Shown here: positions 17,016-26,766 of the stretch, in pieces | Layout: every line of letters starts with the position of its first letter | Numbering within the stretch: position 1 is the first letter of the stretch | Assembly: GCA_017853205.1 (NCBI GenBank) | Contig: JAFMKB010000004.1 | Location: 21,580 to 85,579 of the forward strand | Direction: 5' to 3' | From: Gammaproteobacteria bacterium | Lineage (GTDB): Bacteria > Pseudomonadota > Gammaproteobacteria > Pseudomonadales > Pseudohongiellaceae | Length of the DNA: 64,000 nt | Program-made: the position numbers and the translations under genes | Notes under the pieces: model-generated | Told to the model about the DNA's origin: nothing | Databases searched by the model: none | What the model saw: the letters and a program-made list of their open reading frames with translations, nothing else

Positions 17016-18894
17016 CCTCGATCCATGCATCGATTTTGGCTTCGAGCATGCCCATGGGTAGCTGGCCAGAACCTAAGATTTGATCGTGGAATTCGCGGAT
17101 ATCGAAGTTATCCCCCAGGGCCGCTTCGGCCTTGGAGCGGATAGCTTGTATGCGCAGCATGCCAATCTTATAGGCGGTAGCCTGCCCAGGATTATTAAAA
17201 TAGCGGCGTATCTCTGACCGCACCGAGGGCTCAGGTCGCGGCGAATTCGTGAGTGCGTACTGAACCGCCTCATCCTGAGTCCAGCGCTTCGCGTGTATCC
17301 CCGTGTCTACGACTAAACGCACCGCGCGCCAAATCTCGCCTGACAGTCGGCCAAAATCTGCATAGGGGTCTTCATACCCCCCCATCTCTTTACCAAGTCC
17401 TTCGGCGTAAAGTCCCCAGCCCTCGCTAAACGAGGTATATCCTTTGTTGGCTCGGAAGGCGGGAAGCCCTTCGAGCTCCTGCTGGATCGAGATCTGCATG
17501 TGATGCCCTGGGACGCCTTCGTGATAGGCCAGATTTTCAAGGCGATGTTTAGACGCGGCGCGCATATCCGACAAATGGACATAAAACGTACCCGGGCGCG
17601 AGCCGTCCTTAGTTCCGCGGGCATAGTGTGCAGCGCCGCCATCCTGTTCGCGGAAGGGTTCAACGCGCCGAACCTGCAAGCCCGCCTTGGGTAGAATGCC
17701 GAAGAACTCGGGAAGCTTTTCGTAGGTGGCGGCGAGGATTGCGTCGGCGTCGGCGATGTAAGCGGCTCGGCCTTCGTCTGTATTAGGGTGATAGAAACGG
17801 TCGTCGTTACGGATGAAGGTAAAGAAGTCCTGTAGCGACCCTTCAAAACCAACGCGCGCTTTAATTGCTTCCATCTCTGATTGGATGCGAGCGACTTCGC
17901 TGATACCGGTGTCAAAAATTTCGTCCGCAGTAAGGGGCAGGGTTGTCATGCGCTCGAGGCGCTGCTGATAATACGCCTCGCCATCGGGCAATGACCAAGA
18001 ACCTTGGGCAATGTCTGAAACATTGGCAAGGTCAGTGGTGAGCCATGCGCTAATCTCTGCATAAGCGGGCTGCATATTGTCCAAAATCGCGGTGCGTGCT
18101 CGTTCAAGGAGAGCGTCGGCGCGCGCTTGGTTGAGTGTGCCCGCAGCAACCAGCGCACTGAACTTATCGGTGATGTCGTCCCAGAGTGCCGAACTGCCGA
18201 TGTCGTTAAAAGGCTCTCCGGTGGTTATCCGTTTGATCTCGCTCAACGCCTGCTGAAAATCGAAATACGGCGGGCGTATGCCATCCTCCGCGGCGAGCTG
18301 TGCGCGTGTGAGGTATTGCAGCAGGTAGCGCCCGCTCTGCTCTAGTCGGGAAATATAGTCGAGTGCATCCTGCTCCGTGTCTACAACGTGATAGTTGATC
18401 AGGCTGTTAGGCAGTGAGGCTTGGGGGCCATTGCGGCCAAAGATAAAGCCATGGCGCCGAAACGGAACTGACTGCTCGGCTTGAGTGAGCTGATACACCC
18501 AGAGATCAAAAGAGCGTTTCGCCTCGTCGCTGAGCTGGGCGTAGTCGAATTCGCGTCGAAGCCGCGCAACCGAATCTCTACGCCACGCAAGCTGCGCATC
18601 GCTCGCGGCTTCGGAGACATCGTCTAGCTCTCCGTGGGCACTCTTGTCGCCTAAGCGAGTCTTCGTTAGCGGCGAGAAATCAAGCTCTCGAGCGTATTCG
18701 GCATCAAGCCATGCGGTAAGCCGCTGTGATTCGCTTGTCGCTAGGGTCGTCGCAGGTAACGCTGACGCGACCGTTGCTGATGAGTCGTTGGGCCCGCAGG
18801 CCTCCAAGCCGAAGCAGCTAACAAGTGTAAGTAACGCGAGGGAAAAACGACGAAGCGGAGATGTCTCGACGATTGATGTGTTATGAAAAGGCAT
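17005..18894 (-). CDS. DUF885 family lipoprotein, putative metallopeptidase
   Basis: A 629-residue protein. The N-terminus has a hydrophobic stretch (about 16-30) ending in 'FGLEAC', a lipobox, so it is probably an outer- or inner-membrane lipoprotein facing the periplasm. The zinc-peptidase-like motif 'HEGVPGHHMQ' lies near residue 465, followed by 'SFSEGWGLYAE', which supplies the third ligand in this family. DUF885 proteins are seen as M32/gluzincin-like peptidases of unknown substrate. The 3' end overlaps ald by 11 bp tail to tail. Confidence 0.87.
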   Translation of the reverse strand: MPFHNTSIVETSPLRRFSLALLTLVSCFGLEACGPNDSSATVASALPATTLATSESQRLTAWLDAEYARELDFSPLTKTRLGDKSAHGELDDVSEAASDAQLAWRRDSVARLRREFDYAQLSDEAKRSFDLWVYQLTQAEQSVPFRRHGFIFGRNGPQASLPNSLINYHVVDTEQDALDYISRLEQSGRYLLQYLTRAQLAAEDGIRPPYFDFQQALSEIKRITTGEPFNDIGSSALWDDITDKFSALVAAGTLNQARADALLERARTAILDNMQPAYAEISAWLTTDLANVSDIAQGSWSLPDGEAYYQQRLERMTTLPLTADEIFDTGISEVARIQSEMEAIKARVGFEGSLQDFFTFIRNDDRFYHPNTDEGRAAYIADADAILAATYEKLPEFFGILPKAGLQVRRVEPFREQDGGAAHYARGTKDGSRPGTFYVHLSDMRAASKHRLENLAYHEGVPGHHMQISIQQELEGLPAFRANKGYTSFSEGWGLYAEGLGKEMGGYEDPYADFGRLSGEIWRAVRLVVDTGIHAKRWTQDEAVQYALTNSPRPEPSVRSEIRRYFNNPGQATAYKIGMLRIQAIRSKAEAALGDNFDIREFHDQILGSGQLPMGMLEAKIDAWIEATR

Positions 18895-19111
18895 TAATCT
18901 CAGTCCTAATTCGCTTATGGTGGCCCACGCTTTCTCGCTTACGCACTGAAGCGAGTCGAAGGTGTGAAATTGAAAGACAGCACCCGTGTTCGGTTTCAGG
19001 ATAGAAGCAAACCAACAACGTGTCCATGAGCAAAGTTTGGGTGTTGCTTTGTGGATTAACCCCTCCGCCTATTGCATAATCTCGGCCCCGCCGATCAAAT
19101 GGATTTCTCTT

Positions 19112-20032
19112 ATGTGGTTTAAGAATCTTCGCTTTTATACCTTTGCCAAACCTCTCGCTCAATCGTTCGAAGAAATCGAAACGGCGCTCGCCGACAAACT
19201 ATTCGAGCCCTGCGGATCCATGGAAAAGGCACGATTGGGCTGGGTAAGCCCGCTAGGGCGTGAAGGCGAAATGTTAAGCCACGTGCAAGGACCTTACCTG
19301 ATGCTCTGCTCGCAAAAGCAAGAACGTTTGCTGCCTGCATCCGTTGTAAACGAAGCCACCGAGGAGAAGGTTGCCGAGCTCGAGGAGCGTCAAGGACGCA
19401 AGATCTACCGAAAGGAAAAGCGTCAGATTCGCGACGATGTCTTCGTGACTCTCTTGCCCCGCGCGTTCACTCGTAATCAGCAAACTTTTGCCTATTTGTC
19501 GCTCGCCGACAACATGCTGATCGTGAACTCGAGCAGCGCGCCGAAAGCTGAAGAGCTCATTACCCTCCTGCGAGATACGCTTGGGTCGCTTCCGGTCGAG
19601 ATACCTTCGACCAATCGCGCGCCAGCAGATGTGATGACTCGCTGGCTTCGCGAACAGCACGGCAGCAACAATTTTGTGATCGATGAAGAATGCGAGTTGT
19701 TCAATCCCATCGACGGCGGCAACGTTGTACGCTGCAAGGGTCAGGATTTATTCAGTGAAGAGATACAGGCACATCTAAGCGCGGGCAAGCAGGTTAAAAG
19801 TCTCGGTGTGACATGGAATAGCGTGGTTAGCTGCGTCTTGTCCGAAGACCTTTCGATAAAGCGCGTAAAGTTCGTCGGCATGAACGAGGAGCGTGATCAG
19901 GGTGACGCCGAAACGGCTGCCGAAAAATTCGATCAGGAATTTGCGGTGATGACGCTCCAGCTCACAGACTTCTTCAAAGACTATTTCGCTGCCTTTGGTG
20001 GACTAGAACAAAGCAACGGCGCAAGCAATTAG
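19112..20032 (+). CDS. rdgC: Recombination-associated protein RdgC
   Basis: The track ORF begins at 18986, but ATG 19112 gives 'MWFKNLRFYTFAKP', the standard RdgC N-terminus; the protein is then 306 residues, the family's normal size. Further signatures include 'FEPCGSMEKARLGWVSPLG' near residue 35 and 'LREQHGSNNFVIDEECEL' near 180. RdgC forms a ring around DNA and restrains RecA-mediated recombination. It is confined largely to Beta- and Gammaproteobacteria, which supports the taxonomic reading. The ribosome binding site is poor. The tex gene follows 47 bp later. Confidence 0.95.
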   Translation: MWFKNLRFYTFAKPLAQSFEEIETALADKLFEPCGSMEKARLGWVSPLGREGEMLSHVQGPYLMLCSQKQERLLPASVVNEATEEKVAELEERQGRKIYRKEKRQIRDDVFVTLLPRAFTRNQQTFAYLSLADNMLIVNSSSAPKAEELITLLRDTLGSLPVEIPSTNRAPADVMTRWLREQHGSNNFVIDEECELFNPIDGGNVVRCKGQDLFSEEIQAHLSAGKQVKSLGVTWNSVVSCVLSEDLSIKRVKFVGMNEERDQGDAETAAEKFDQEFAVMTLQLTDFFKDYFAAFGGLEQSNGASN

Positions 20033-20079
20033 TCGGCGTGAGCAATTAAACAGCGTAAGCAGTAGGAATCCCCGCTTCA

Positions 20080-22413
20080 ATGGATATCAATAATAAAATT
20101 GCCGAGGAACTCGGCGTGATGGTGCAGCAGGTTGCTGCAACGATAGCTCTCCTCGATGAGGGGTCGACGGTCCCCTTTATCTCGCGCTATCGCAAAGAAG
20201 CAACGGGTGGTCTCGATGACCTGCAGTTGCGAGATCTCGAAGTACGCCTACGGTATTTACGCGAACTTCAAGAGCGTAAGCAGGCGATCGTTGCGAGTAT
20301 TATCGAGCAGGGCAAACTCACGCCTGAGCTCGAGCAGAAAATCACTGCCGCTGAAACAAAATCGATTCTCGAAGATCTCTATCTTCCTTACAAAAAGAAG
20401 CGCCGCACTAAGGCAATGATTGCTATCGAGGCGGGCATCGAACCTCTCGCGGATAAACTCTTAGAGGATCCGACACTTGATCCCGAACAAGAAGCGGCGG
20501 CGTTTGTCGATGCCGAAGCAGGATTTGCAACCCCAAAAGAAGTGCTGGACGGCGCGAAGCAAATCCTGATGGAACGTTTCGCCGAGCACCCGGAGCTTAG
20601 CGGAAGTCTCCGCAACTATCTCTGGGAGGAGGGCGTGTTGCAGTCGCGTGTGGTCGAAGGTAAAGAAAGCGATGCGGCGAAATTCCGCGATTATTTCGAC
20701 TACGATGAGCCGCTAAAACGCGTGCCCTCGCATCGCGCACTCGCCATCTTCCGCGGCCGCAAGGAAACCTATCTGCAGGTGGTTATCGCTACCCCCGCGG
20801 CAGTAGCTAATGCCGACAAGACGCGTCCTGATATTGTACCCGAACGTGCAGAGCTCATGATTGCTAACACGTTCGGTATTGCCGACAAGGGCAGGGCGGC
20901 GGATCGCTGGCTTGCAGAAGTGGTCAAATGGACATGGAAAATAAAACTTCTCACGCGCTTAGAGTTAGACCTATTGGGTCAGCTCCGCGACAGCGCTGAG
21001 GAAGAAGCCATTCGAGTATTTGCCGAGAACATGAAAGCCATTCTGCTCGCCTCACCTGCAGGCAGCAAAGTGACTATGGGACTCGATCCCGGCCTGCGTA
21101 CCGGCGTTAAAGTGTCGCTCGTCGATGCGACAGGTAAGTATCTAGAGGACACGGCGATATACCCGCACGCGCCAAAGAACCAATGGGATCAATCGATCGC
21201 AACACTCGCTGCGTTATGTGAGAAGCATAACGTAGAGTTGATCGCGATAGGTAACGGAACCGCGTCGCGTGAAACAGACAAGCTCGCGAGTGAACTTCTC
21301 AAGAGGCATCCGGAGCTGCGCGCGCAGAAAGCAATGGTAAGCGAGGCCGGTGCATCGGTGTATTCTGCAAGCGATATAGCCCGCGAAGAATTTCCAGACT
21401 TAGATGTCACCGTTCGCGGGGCAATTTCGATTGCTCGACGCCTGCAAGATCCGCTTGCAGAATTAGTAAAAATTGAGCCCAAGTCGATTGGCGTGGGTCA
21501 ATATCAGCATGACGTCAGTCAAATAAAGCTGGGACATTCATTAGACGCCGTCGTCGAAGATTGTGTGAACGCTGTGGGGGTGGATGTGAATATGGCCTCT
21601 GCACCACTGCTACGGCGTGTATCGGGGCTCAGCGCCTCTATCGCAACTAACATTGTCGCGTACAGAAATAGCAACGGCGCGTTTAAAACGCGCGCCGATC
21701 TTAAGGCAGTACCAAGGTTCGGTGAGAAAAGCTTCGAGCAGGCGGCAGGATTCCTGCGAATTGTCGATGGTGAGAACCCACTGGACGCGTCGGCTGTGCA
21801 TCCTGAATCATATTCGGTTGTCGAAAAAATAGGCGCGGCAGGGCAAAAATCGGTTAATGATTTGATCGGTAACGTGAGCTATTTGAAGTCGCTGGATCCG
21901 AAAGTGTTTGTCGATGAGCGTTTCGGATTGCCGACAGTAACCGACATTCTTGCCGAGCTTGAAAAGCCCGGTCGAGACCCGCGACCAGAATTTAAAACCG
22001 CAGACTTCAAAGACGGCGTCGAAAAAGTGTCTGATCTCGAAGTGGGTATGGCACTTGAAGGTGTCGTCACCAATGTGACTAATTTTGGCGCTTTTATTGA
22101 TATCGGTGTTCACCAAGATGGACTCGTGCATATCTCAGCGCTGTCCCATAGCTTTGTCAAAGATCCTCATACGGTTGTTAAGACCGGCGACGTAGTAAAG
22201 GTCAAAGTGATGGAGGTTGATATAAATCGGCAAAGGATTGGTTTGTCGATGCGCCTGGATGACGATCCAGCGACACGCCAGGCCGAGTCCGCAAACCGAG
22301 GGCGTAGCGATGGCGCTCGTACTAGCAATCGACAGCAGTCACAGCAGCGTTCGAGTGCGCCAGTGAAGACCGGCACTCTAGGCGATTTGTTGAAAGGTGC
22401 GATGAAAAAGTAA
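20080..22413 (+). CDS. tex: Tex-family transcription accessory / RNA-binding protein
   Basis: A 777-residue protein with the full Tex layout: N-terminal helix-rich domain ('[17 protein letters not shown]' near 25), a YqgF-like RNase H fold ('[20 protein letters not shown]' near 330), helix-hairpin-helix segments ('[19 protein letters not shown]' near 505) and a C-terminal S1 domain (about 645-720, '[20 protein letters not shown]'). Tex binds nucleic acid and affects transcription and RNA turnover. The tail after the S1 domain is Ser/Arg/Gln-rich. yaeQ starts 5 bp after the stop, so the two are co-transcribed. Confidence 0.96.
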   Translation: MDINNKIAEELGVMVQQVAATIALLDEGSTVPFISRYRKEATGGLDDLQLRDLEVRLRYLRELQERKQAIVASIIEQGKLTPELEQKITAAETKSILEDLYLPYKKKRRTKAMIAIEAGIEPLADKLLEDPTLDPEQEAAAFVDAEAGFATPKEVLDGAKQILMERFAEHPELSGSLRNYLWEEGVLQSRVVEGKESDAAKFRDYFDYDEPLKRVPSHRALAIFRGRKETYLQVVIATPAAVANADKTRPDIVPERAELMIANTFGIADKGRAADRWLAEVVKWTWKIKLLTRLELDLLGQLRDSAEEEAIRVFAENMKAILLASPAGSKVTMGLDPGLRTGVKVSLVDATGKYLEDTAIYPHAPKNQWDQSIATLAALCEKHNVELIAIGNGTASRETDKLASELLKRHPELRAQKAMVSEAGASVYSASDIAREEFPDLDVTVRGAISIARRLQDPLAELVKIEPKSIGVGQYQHDVSQIKLGHSLDAVVEDCVNAVGVDVNMASAPLLRRVSGLSASIATNIVAYRNSNGAFKTRADLKAVPRFGEKSFEQAAGFLRIVDGENPLDASAVHPESYSVVEKIGAAGQKSVNDLIGNVSYLKSLDPKVFVDERFGLPTVTDILAELEKPGRDPRPEFKTADFKDGVEKVSDLEVGMALEGVVTNVTNFGAFIDIGVHQDGLVHISALSHSFVKDPHTVVKTGDVVKVKVMEVDINRQRIGLSMRLDDDPATRQAESANRGRSDGARTSNRQQSQQRSSAPVKTGTLGDLLKGAMKK

Positions 22414-22418
22414 CATTT

Positions 22419-22970
22419 ATGGCACTTAAACCAACGATCTATAAAATGAAGCTCGCGCTAACGGATCTTGATCGAGAGGTCTACGAGAACCTTAGCCTCA
22501 CGGTGGCGTGTCATCCATCGGAGACGCTCGAGCGCATGATGGTGCGCGTGCTTGCTTACTGCCTCAACGCCTGTGAAGGACTCGAGCTGTGTAAAGGGCT
22601 GAGTGATACTGAGGAGGCCGATCTCTGGGCGCACTCACTCGACGGTTCTCTTGCCCTTTGGATCGACGTAGGAGAACCAACGATAGAGCGTATAAAAAAG
22701 GTGTCTCGTCTTGCGCCAGATGTTCGCCTTTATAGTTTTAATTCCAAGTCCCCGACCTGGTGGGAACTATCGTCTCCCGAAATTGCTAAGTTACCCATCA
22801 GCGTTTTTCGCTTCGATTGGGTAGGTGTGCAAGCTCTCGCAAAGACGGTTGAACGGACGATGGAGTTCTCGATAACCGTCAGCGAAAGCAGTTTGTTCGT
22901 CTCGACGCCAGCCGGCGACTGTGAGCTTCATTTAGAGCAGCTGCAAGATGGCTCAGCCTTAAGACGATAG
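22419..22970 (+). CDS. yaeQ: YaeQ family protein
   Basis: A 183-residue protein with the YaeQ hallmarks: 'ALKPTIYKMKLALTDLDREVY' at the N-terminus, 'ERMMVRVLAYCLNA' near residue 45 and 'DLWAHSLDGSLALWIDVGEP' near 70. The family has a PD-(D/E)XK nuclease-like fold but no proven activity. In E. coli it was noticed through suppression of an rfaH defect, which makes the coupling with the transcription factor tex suggestive. It starts 5 bp after tex. Confidence 0.93.
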   Translation: MALKPTIYKMKLALTDLDREVYENLSLTVACHPSETLERMMVRVLAYCLNACEGLELCKGLSDTEEADLWAHSLDGSLALWIDVGEPTIERIKKVSRLAPDVRLYSFNSKSPTWWELSSPEIAKLPISVFRFDWVGVQALAKTVERTMEFSITVSESSLFVSTPAGDCELHLEQLQDGSALRR

Positions 22971-23355
22971 GTCTGGCCGTTAGTTATTCGAACTCGAATT
23001 ACTTCTTTAACCCTGTCGCACCCCTAGCCAACAAGTTAGAACGTTGGCCGTCCTGTAGGACTCTTAGACCACAAACCTTCCTGATTTTTGTCCTCAAAAA
23101 TACTTTCTGAATCAACTAAAAAATTCTTGTAGAAGATGCCACATAGGCAGTATAAAGCGCGCGTTGAAACACGTGGTCGTGCTAGCACGCACCGAACTCA
23201 GCGCGCTGTTCTTGGGATAAGTGTCTATGCAGTATCAGGCACTTGTTTTGGCAATGTGGAATAACCACATGATTTGGGTTCTCGGCAGTAGTCGCCTTAT
23301 TAGAGAAACAGGCTTCGATTGTCCGCGACCGGTCGTTATTTGGAGAAAATTAACG
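22971..23355. other. 385-bp gap before the SET-domain gene
   Basis: No gene is supported here. It contains a sigma-70-like promoter (23127-23156), then a leader of about 190 nt with AGCGCGC and GCGCGCT arms about 40 bases apart (from about 23157) enclosing the palindrome CGTGCTAGCACG. The ORF track extends the SET gene back to a GTG at 23221, but that part lacks similarity to SET proteins and the internal ATG has a better ribosome binding site. Confidence 0.5.
23127..23156 (+). promoter_or_regulatory. Sigma-70-like promoter upstream of SET-domain gene
   Basis: TTGTAG and TATAAA are separated by 18 bases. Four of six and five of six positions match the consensus boxes. The leader to the SET gene would be about 190 nt and contains a GC-rich hairpin immediately after the start site. 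Confidence 0.45.
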
Positions 23356-23826
23356 ATGCTCTATCCTGCTAGCTTTGGGGACAACCCCCTTTACCCAAAA
23401 GATACAGACTTCCGTGTGATCCGAAAGGACGACACAAATGGTTTCGGCGTAATCTCCCTAAGGTCGTTTAAGTGCGGAGAAATTGTTGCCGCTATGGCGG
23501 GTGAGAGAGTCTCTGATATTCGTCAACACACCCTGCAGATCGATGACAATACGCATCTGCACGATACCTATTTTTCGGGCTATTTCTTACATTCTTGTTC
23601 GCCAAATATTTCGTTAGATATGCGTAATATGCTGATCACAGCGGTGAAAGATATTGCTGCCAACAGCTATTTAACGATGGACTATGCGGAAACCGAGCAA
23701 GTTTTGTTTAGGCAGTTTGCCTGCGCCTGCGGAAGTGAAAACTGCCGCGGTTGGATAACCGGCAACCAAGAAATTCACCCTGGTTTCATCCAGGAAGCTA
23801 TTGCGTGCGGACCCGACGCTGCTTAG
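23356..23826 (+). CDS. SET-domain protein (putative lysine methyltransferase)
   Basis: ATG 23356 follows GGAG by 10 bases and gives a 156-residue protein made of almost nothing but the SET fold. Visible signatures are 'NGFGVISLRSFKCGEIV' (the GxG start of SET), 'HSCSPNISLD' (the NHSC-type pseudoknot strand), 'LTMDYAETE' and a post-SET zinc site 'CACGSENCRGWI'. The fold binds S-adenosylmethionine and methylates lysine. SET proteins are scattered in bacteria; targets are mostly unknown. An intrinsic terminator follows, separating it from the decarboxylase-like gene 113 bp downstream. Confidence 0.82.
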   Translation: MLYPASFGDNPLYPKDTDFRVIRKDDTNGFGVISLRSFKCGEIVAAMAGERVSDIRQHTLQIDDNTHLHDTYFSGYFLHSCSPNISLDMRNMLITAVKDIAANSYLTMDYAETEQVLFRQFACACGSENCRGWITGNQEIHPGFIQEAIACGPDAA

Positions 23827-23863
23827 CGCAAAAAAAACGAAACAGCAAAAAGTTCAGACACTG

Positions 23864-23895
23864 CAGCGCCGAGTCAGTCTCGAGCGCTGTTTTTT
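23864..23895 (+). terminator. Rho-independent terminator after SET gene
   Basis: CAGCGC-CGAG, loop TCAGT, CTCG-(A)-GCGCTG form a 10-bp stem with one bulged A, followed by TTTTTT. It sits between the SET gene and the PLP-enzyme gene, so these are separate transcripts unless read-through occurs. Confidence 0.75.
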
Positions 23896-23939
23896 GCGTC
23901 TGTAGAAATTTTCAATACTCTCCGAAAGGAATAACGAAG

Positions 23940-25184
23940 ATGATGAATGCCGAAGAATCACAGCGCTGGTGGCAACGAGAAGACCTTGCCTATCGCGGTG
24001 AAGAGCTATTTTTTGCTGGCTTAGCAGTGTCAACGCTCGCGAAACGTTTCGGTTCTCCTGCCTTTGTCTATTCTTTCGCGCGCGTCCATGAAAATCTCGA
24101 GCGCGTTCACGCCGCACTTCGCGATGCGAAGCTACCTGCTGGCTACACGCTGCTCTATGCGATGAAGGCGAATCGATTTGCGCCATTGCTCACGAGTCTT
24201 CAGCATACGGGTCTCTGTGGGATCGACGCGTGTTCTCCGCGCGAGGTCGAGCACGCCGTCAGCTGCGGTTTCAGACCAGATCAGATTTCGTTTACCGCAG
24301 GCAGTCTTTCGCGACGAGACGTCGATGCGCTTGCGTGTTTCGATGGACTTTTTGTCGACTGTGATTCGCTACATGCGATTAAAACTTGGGGTGAAATTAA
24401 ACCGGGCTCGTCGATCGGCATCCGCGTTAATCCGGGTATGGGCGTTAGCCGCGCCGACAACGACAAACTTCAGTATGCCGGTGTCGCAGCCACGAAATTT
24501 GGAATCTACGAAGAGCAATTGCAGGAGGCCCTGAGCCTAGCGGCCCATTACAGCCTCAAGATTACGAAAATTCACTTCCACACTGGCTGCGGCTATCTGA
24601 CTGCCGAATTGCCACAGTGGGATCGCGTGTTGGGCGCGTGCTTGGAAAAATTCGTTGAGCGGTGCCCGGACGTCACCACGGTCAACGTTGGTGGAGGCTT
24701 AGGCGTGCCTCACGTTGCGAGTGACGGTGTTCTCGATCTCGCTGAATGGAGCCGTGTGCTGAACAAGCACTTTGGACATCGCCAATACAAAGTGGAACTC
24801 GAGCCTGGTGAATACTTGCTTAAAGATGCCGGTATTTTGATCCTAGGAAAAACATTTGAAGAGACTAAACAGACGTCACGGTTTGTTGGTGTTGACGCGG
24901 GATTCAACATTGCGCCGGAGCCTGCTTACTACAATCTTCCTTTTCAGCCACTAGCGCCGATTTGTAGGGGCGAGCTTAGGCAGGTGACAGTGGTGGGTAA
25001 TATCAACGAAGCGCTAGATGTGTGGTATCGCGATGCCTGGTTGCCTGAACTGAGCGAGCAAGATTATTTGGTGCTGATAAATGCCGGGGCCTATTCGGCA
25101 TCTATGGCGTCTAATCACTGTATGCGTGGAGACGGCAATACCATGGTTCGTGAATTCCTGTTGCCGGATACAAAGGAGCAGTAG
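23940..25184 (+). CDS. Fold-type III PLP enzyme, divergent Orn/DAP/Arg decarboxylase family
   Basis: ATG 23940 with AAGGA upstream gives 414 residues; the track's extension to 23751 runs through the SET gene and its terminator. The N-terminal alanine-racemase-like barrel has the PLP lysine in 'YAMKANRF' (Lys76), the stacking His in 'HFHTGCGYL' and the phosphate loop 'NVGGGLGVP'. The usual 'EPGR' is 'ELEPGEYL'. In the C-terminal beta domain the normal 'GPxCxSxD'-type active-site loop reads 'GNINEALDVW', so the catalytic Cys is replaced by Asn. It is therefore probably not an ordinary diaminopimelate or ornithine decarboxylase. A GNAT gene follows 78 bp later. Confidence 0.82.
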   Translation: MMNAEESQRWWQREDLAYRGEELFFAGLAVSTLAKRFGSPAFVYSFARVHENLERVHAALRDAKLPAGYTLLYAMKANRFAPLLTSLQHTGLCGIDACSPREVEHAVSCGFRPDQISFTAGSLSRRDVDALACFDGLFVDCDSLHAIKTWGEIKPGSSIGIRVNPGMGVSRADNDKLQYAGVAATKFGIYEEQLQEALSLAAHYSLKITKIHFHTGCGYLTAELPQWDRVLGACLEKFVERCPDVTTVNVGGGLGVPHVASDGVLDLAEWSRVLNKHFGHRQYKVELEPGEYLLKDAGILILGKTFEETKQTSRFVGVDAGFNIAPEPAYYNLPFQPLAPICRGELRQVTVVGNINEALDVWYRDAWLPELSEQDYLVLINAGAYSASMASNHCMRGDGNTMVREFLLPDTKEQ

Positions 25185-25262
25185 ATCTGAGTTATTACTC
25201 GATTGGCGAGACTCGCTTTAATCAGAATCTGTTATCCTCTAAACGACACGTCGGAGGAAAAA

Positions 25263-25727
25263 ATGGACAACGAACTGTTTATAAAGCGCATCACGCTCAA
25301 GGCGAATCTCGAGAAGCTTGCAGGCAAGATAAATGCTGCGCAATGGGACGAAGGCAATGCGCTGCTCGGCGGCGGGTATACCGCTGATTCTCTTGAGTGG
25401 TATTTGCGCGGTGAGGGAAATTTCTTCTTCGTCTGTTTTATAGGATCAGACCTCGCGGGTATGGCCTCGGCACAGCTTCTGCCTCGCGCCTACGGAAAAC
25501 ACAGCACGTTCTATGTTGATGAGCTCGATACGGCGGTTAACTTTCGCAGGCGAGGGGTGGCAACGGCATTGATGAACGAAATTAAACTACTCGCCGACGA
25601 AACCGACAGCTATGAACTGTGGCTTGGGACCGAAAAAACCAACACCGGCGCACAGAGGCTCTACGAAAAATTAGCGCCAGACAGCGTTGAGGAGTTCGTC
25701 GGCTATACGTGGAATCTAGAGGATTAA
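25263..25727 (+). CDS. GNAT-family N-acetyltransferase
   Basis: ATG 25263 follows a strong GGAGGAAAAA; the track's 20-residue extension is rejected. The protein has 154 residues. Motif A is visible as 'FRRRGVATALMNEIK' (acetyl-CoA pyrophosphate loop, near residue 95), with the preceding strand 'STFYVDELDTA' and the C-terminal 'NTGAQRLYEKL'. It transfers acetyl groups from acetyl-CoA to an amine. Position after the PLP enzyme suggests the acceptor may be an amine or amino acid handled by that enzyme, but this is context only. Confidence 0.85.
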   Translation: MDNELFIKRITLKANLEKLAGKINAAQWDEGNALLGGGYTADSLEWYLRGEGNFFFVCFIGSDLAGMASAQLLPRAYGKHSTFYVDELDTAVNFRRRGVATALMNEIKLLADETDSYELWLGTEKTNTGAQRLYEKLAPDSVEEFVGYTWNLED

Positions 25728-25747
25728 TCAGCAGTCCAAAGCGTTTC

Positions 25748-26512
25748 TTAGTCAGTAGATCGCTCAAATAGGGTTCGGTATTTTCGCGTCTGATACCCTA
25801 TCGCGATACCGCCGATAACGCCTGGCGCTACCCAGAGTACGATGCTATAGCCCCTAACTGTATCGCCGAACACCTCGCTTAGAAAGTTCAGGCCGCCGAA
25901 GACAAAGAACGCGGTATAGGCAGCAATGCCTGAGGCGATTAAGCCATTAAGATGTTCCGTCCACCATTCCTTCGTACGTGTTACAGGCTTCAAGGCGAAA
26001 TACAGGCAGCTTGCCGAAGTATAGATTTCGAACACACCAAAAAGAATGAATAATATCGAGCCTGTTGCGAGTCCGTTTACAGAGAGTCCGAGTCCCGCAA
26101 CGATAAGTGCAGCGCAGAGGCCGAGTTGGATCGGTTCGCGCAGCGCGCTTCGGTCCTCTTTGCCCTGCACTGTGAGCCAGCCATGACGTGTTGATAGTAA
26201 GACAAGCAGGGATATTGAAAATAGAAATAGGGCGAAATCTCGAACCTCACGACTGACAGCGACGGCGCGGGCAGGCTCTAAAGCTATGCCTGGAGCATGC
26301 ATCGCAAGTGGGAAAAGCAAATCTAATGTAGTGACAGTGATACCAGAAAAACCAACTGCATACATTACAACCGCGAAATAGCGGCCAAATTTTTTGTGAT
26401 TAAGATTTCCTTTACGTGTTACCACGGGAATCCAGAAGAGTAGCAGGCCGCAGCTGCCGAAAGCCACGTGAAGACGTATCACATTCTCATGCACCCAATG
26501 CAGTATTTCCAT
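25748..26512 (-). CDS. Polytopic membrane protein of unknown function
   Basis: A 254-residue protein with seven likely membrane spans. The N-terminus 'VHENVIRLHVAFGSCGLLLFW' and the following 'HKKFGRYFAVVMYAVGFSG' place conserved-looking His residues at the ends of the first two spans. This resembles DUF2306-like predicted membrane proteins, but I cannot assign it firmly. It is convergent with the GNAT gene (20 bp apart) and preceded by a 254-bp gap with a short tandem repeat. Confidence 0.72.
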   Translation of the reverse strand: MEILHWVHENVIRLHVAFGSCGLLLFWIPVVTRKGNLNHKKFGRYFAVVMYAVGFSGITVTTLDLLFPLAMHAPGIALEPARAVAVSREVRDFALFLFSISLLVLLSTRHGWLTVQGKEDRSALREPIQLGLCAALIVAGLGLSVNGLATGSILFILFGVFEIYTSASCLYFALKPVTRTKEWWTEHLNGLIASGIAAYTAFFVFGGLNFLSEVFGDTVRGYSIVLWVAPGVIGGIAIGYQTRKYRTLFERSTD

Positions 26513-26561
26513 CTCCGCTCTCCCTAGAATCAGTTTGTCTATGCGTCATTTTTAGAGGCGT

Positions 26562-26615
26562 TTATTCAAAAGTGCTCATTCAGAAGTGCTTATTCAGATG
26601 TCTATTCAGAGGCTC
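26562..26615. repeat. Four imperfect 13-14-bp tandem repeats
   Basis: TTATTCAAAAGTGC, TCATTCAGAAGTGC, TTATTCAGATGTC and TATTCAGAGGCTC follow one another without gaps. They lie in the gap upstream of the membrane-protein gene (minus strand). Function is unknown; simple slippage repeat or a set of operator half-sites are both possible. Confidence 0.6.
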
Positions 26616-26766
26616 TTAGCATCACCTTTCCTAAAATCTTTACTTGTGTCAAGGCCGCGAATGAAAGGCAGATCTTCTCACTTAATTGACTGCTATACTG
26701 AACAGATCGGCGGTAACGCGAATCGCTAACTACGCGCGCCTAAAATCGGATAGAAGGGATGCAGCA

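Noticed and set aside
23221-23355. Upstream part of the SET ORF
   Set aside because: Not SET-like; ATG 23356 has the better binding site. It cannot be fully excluded.
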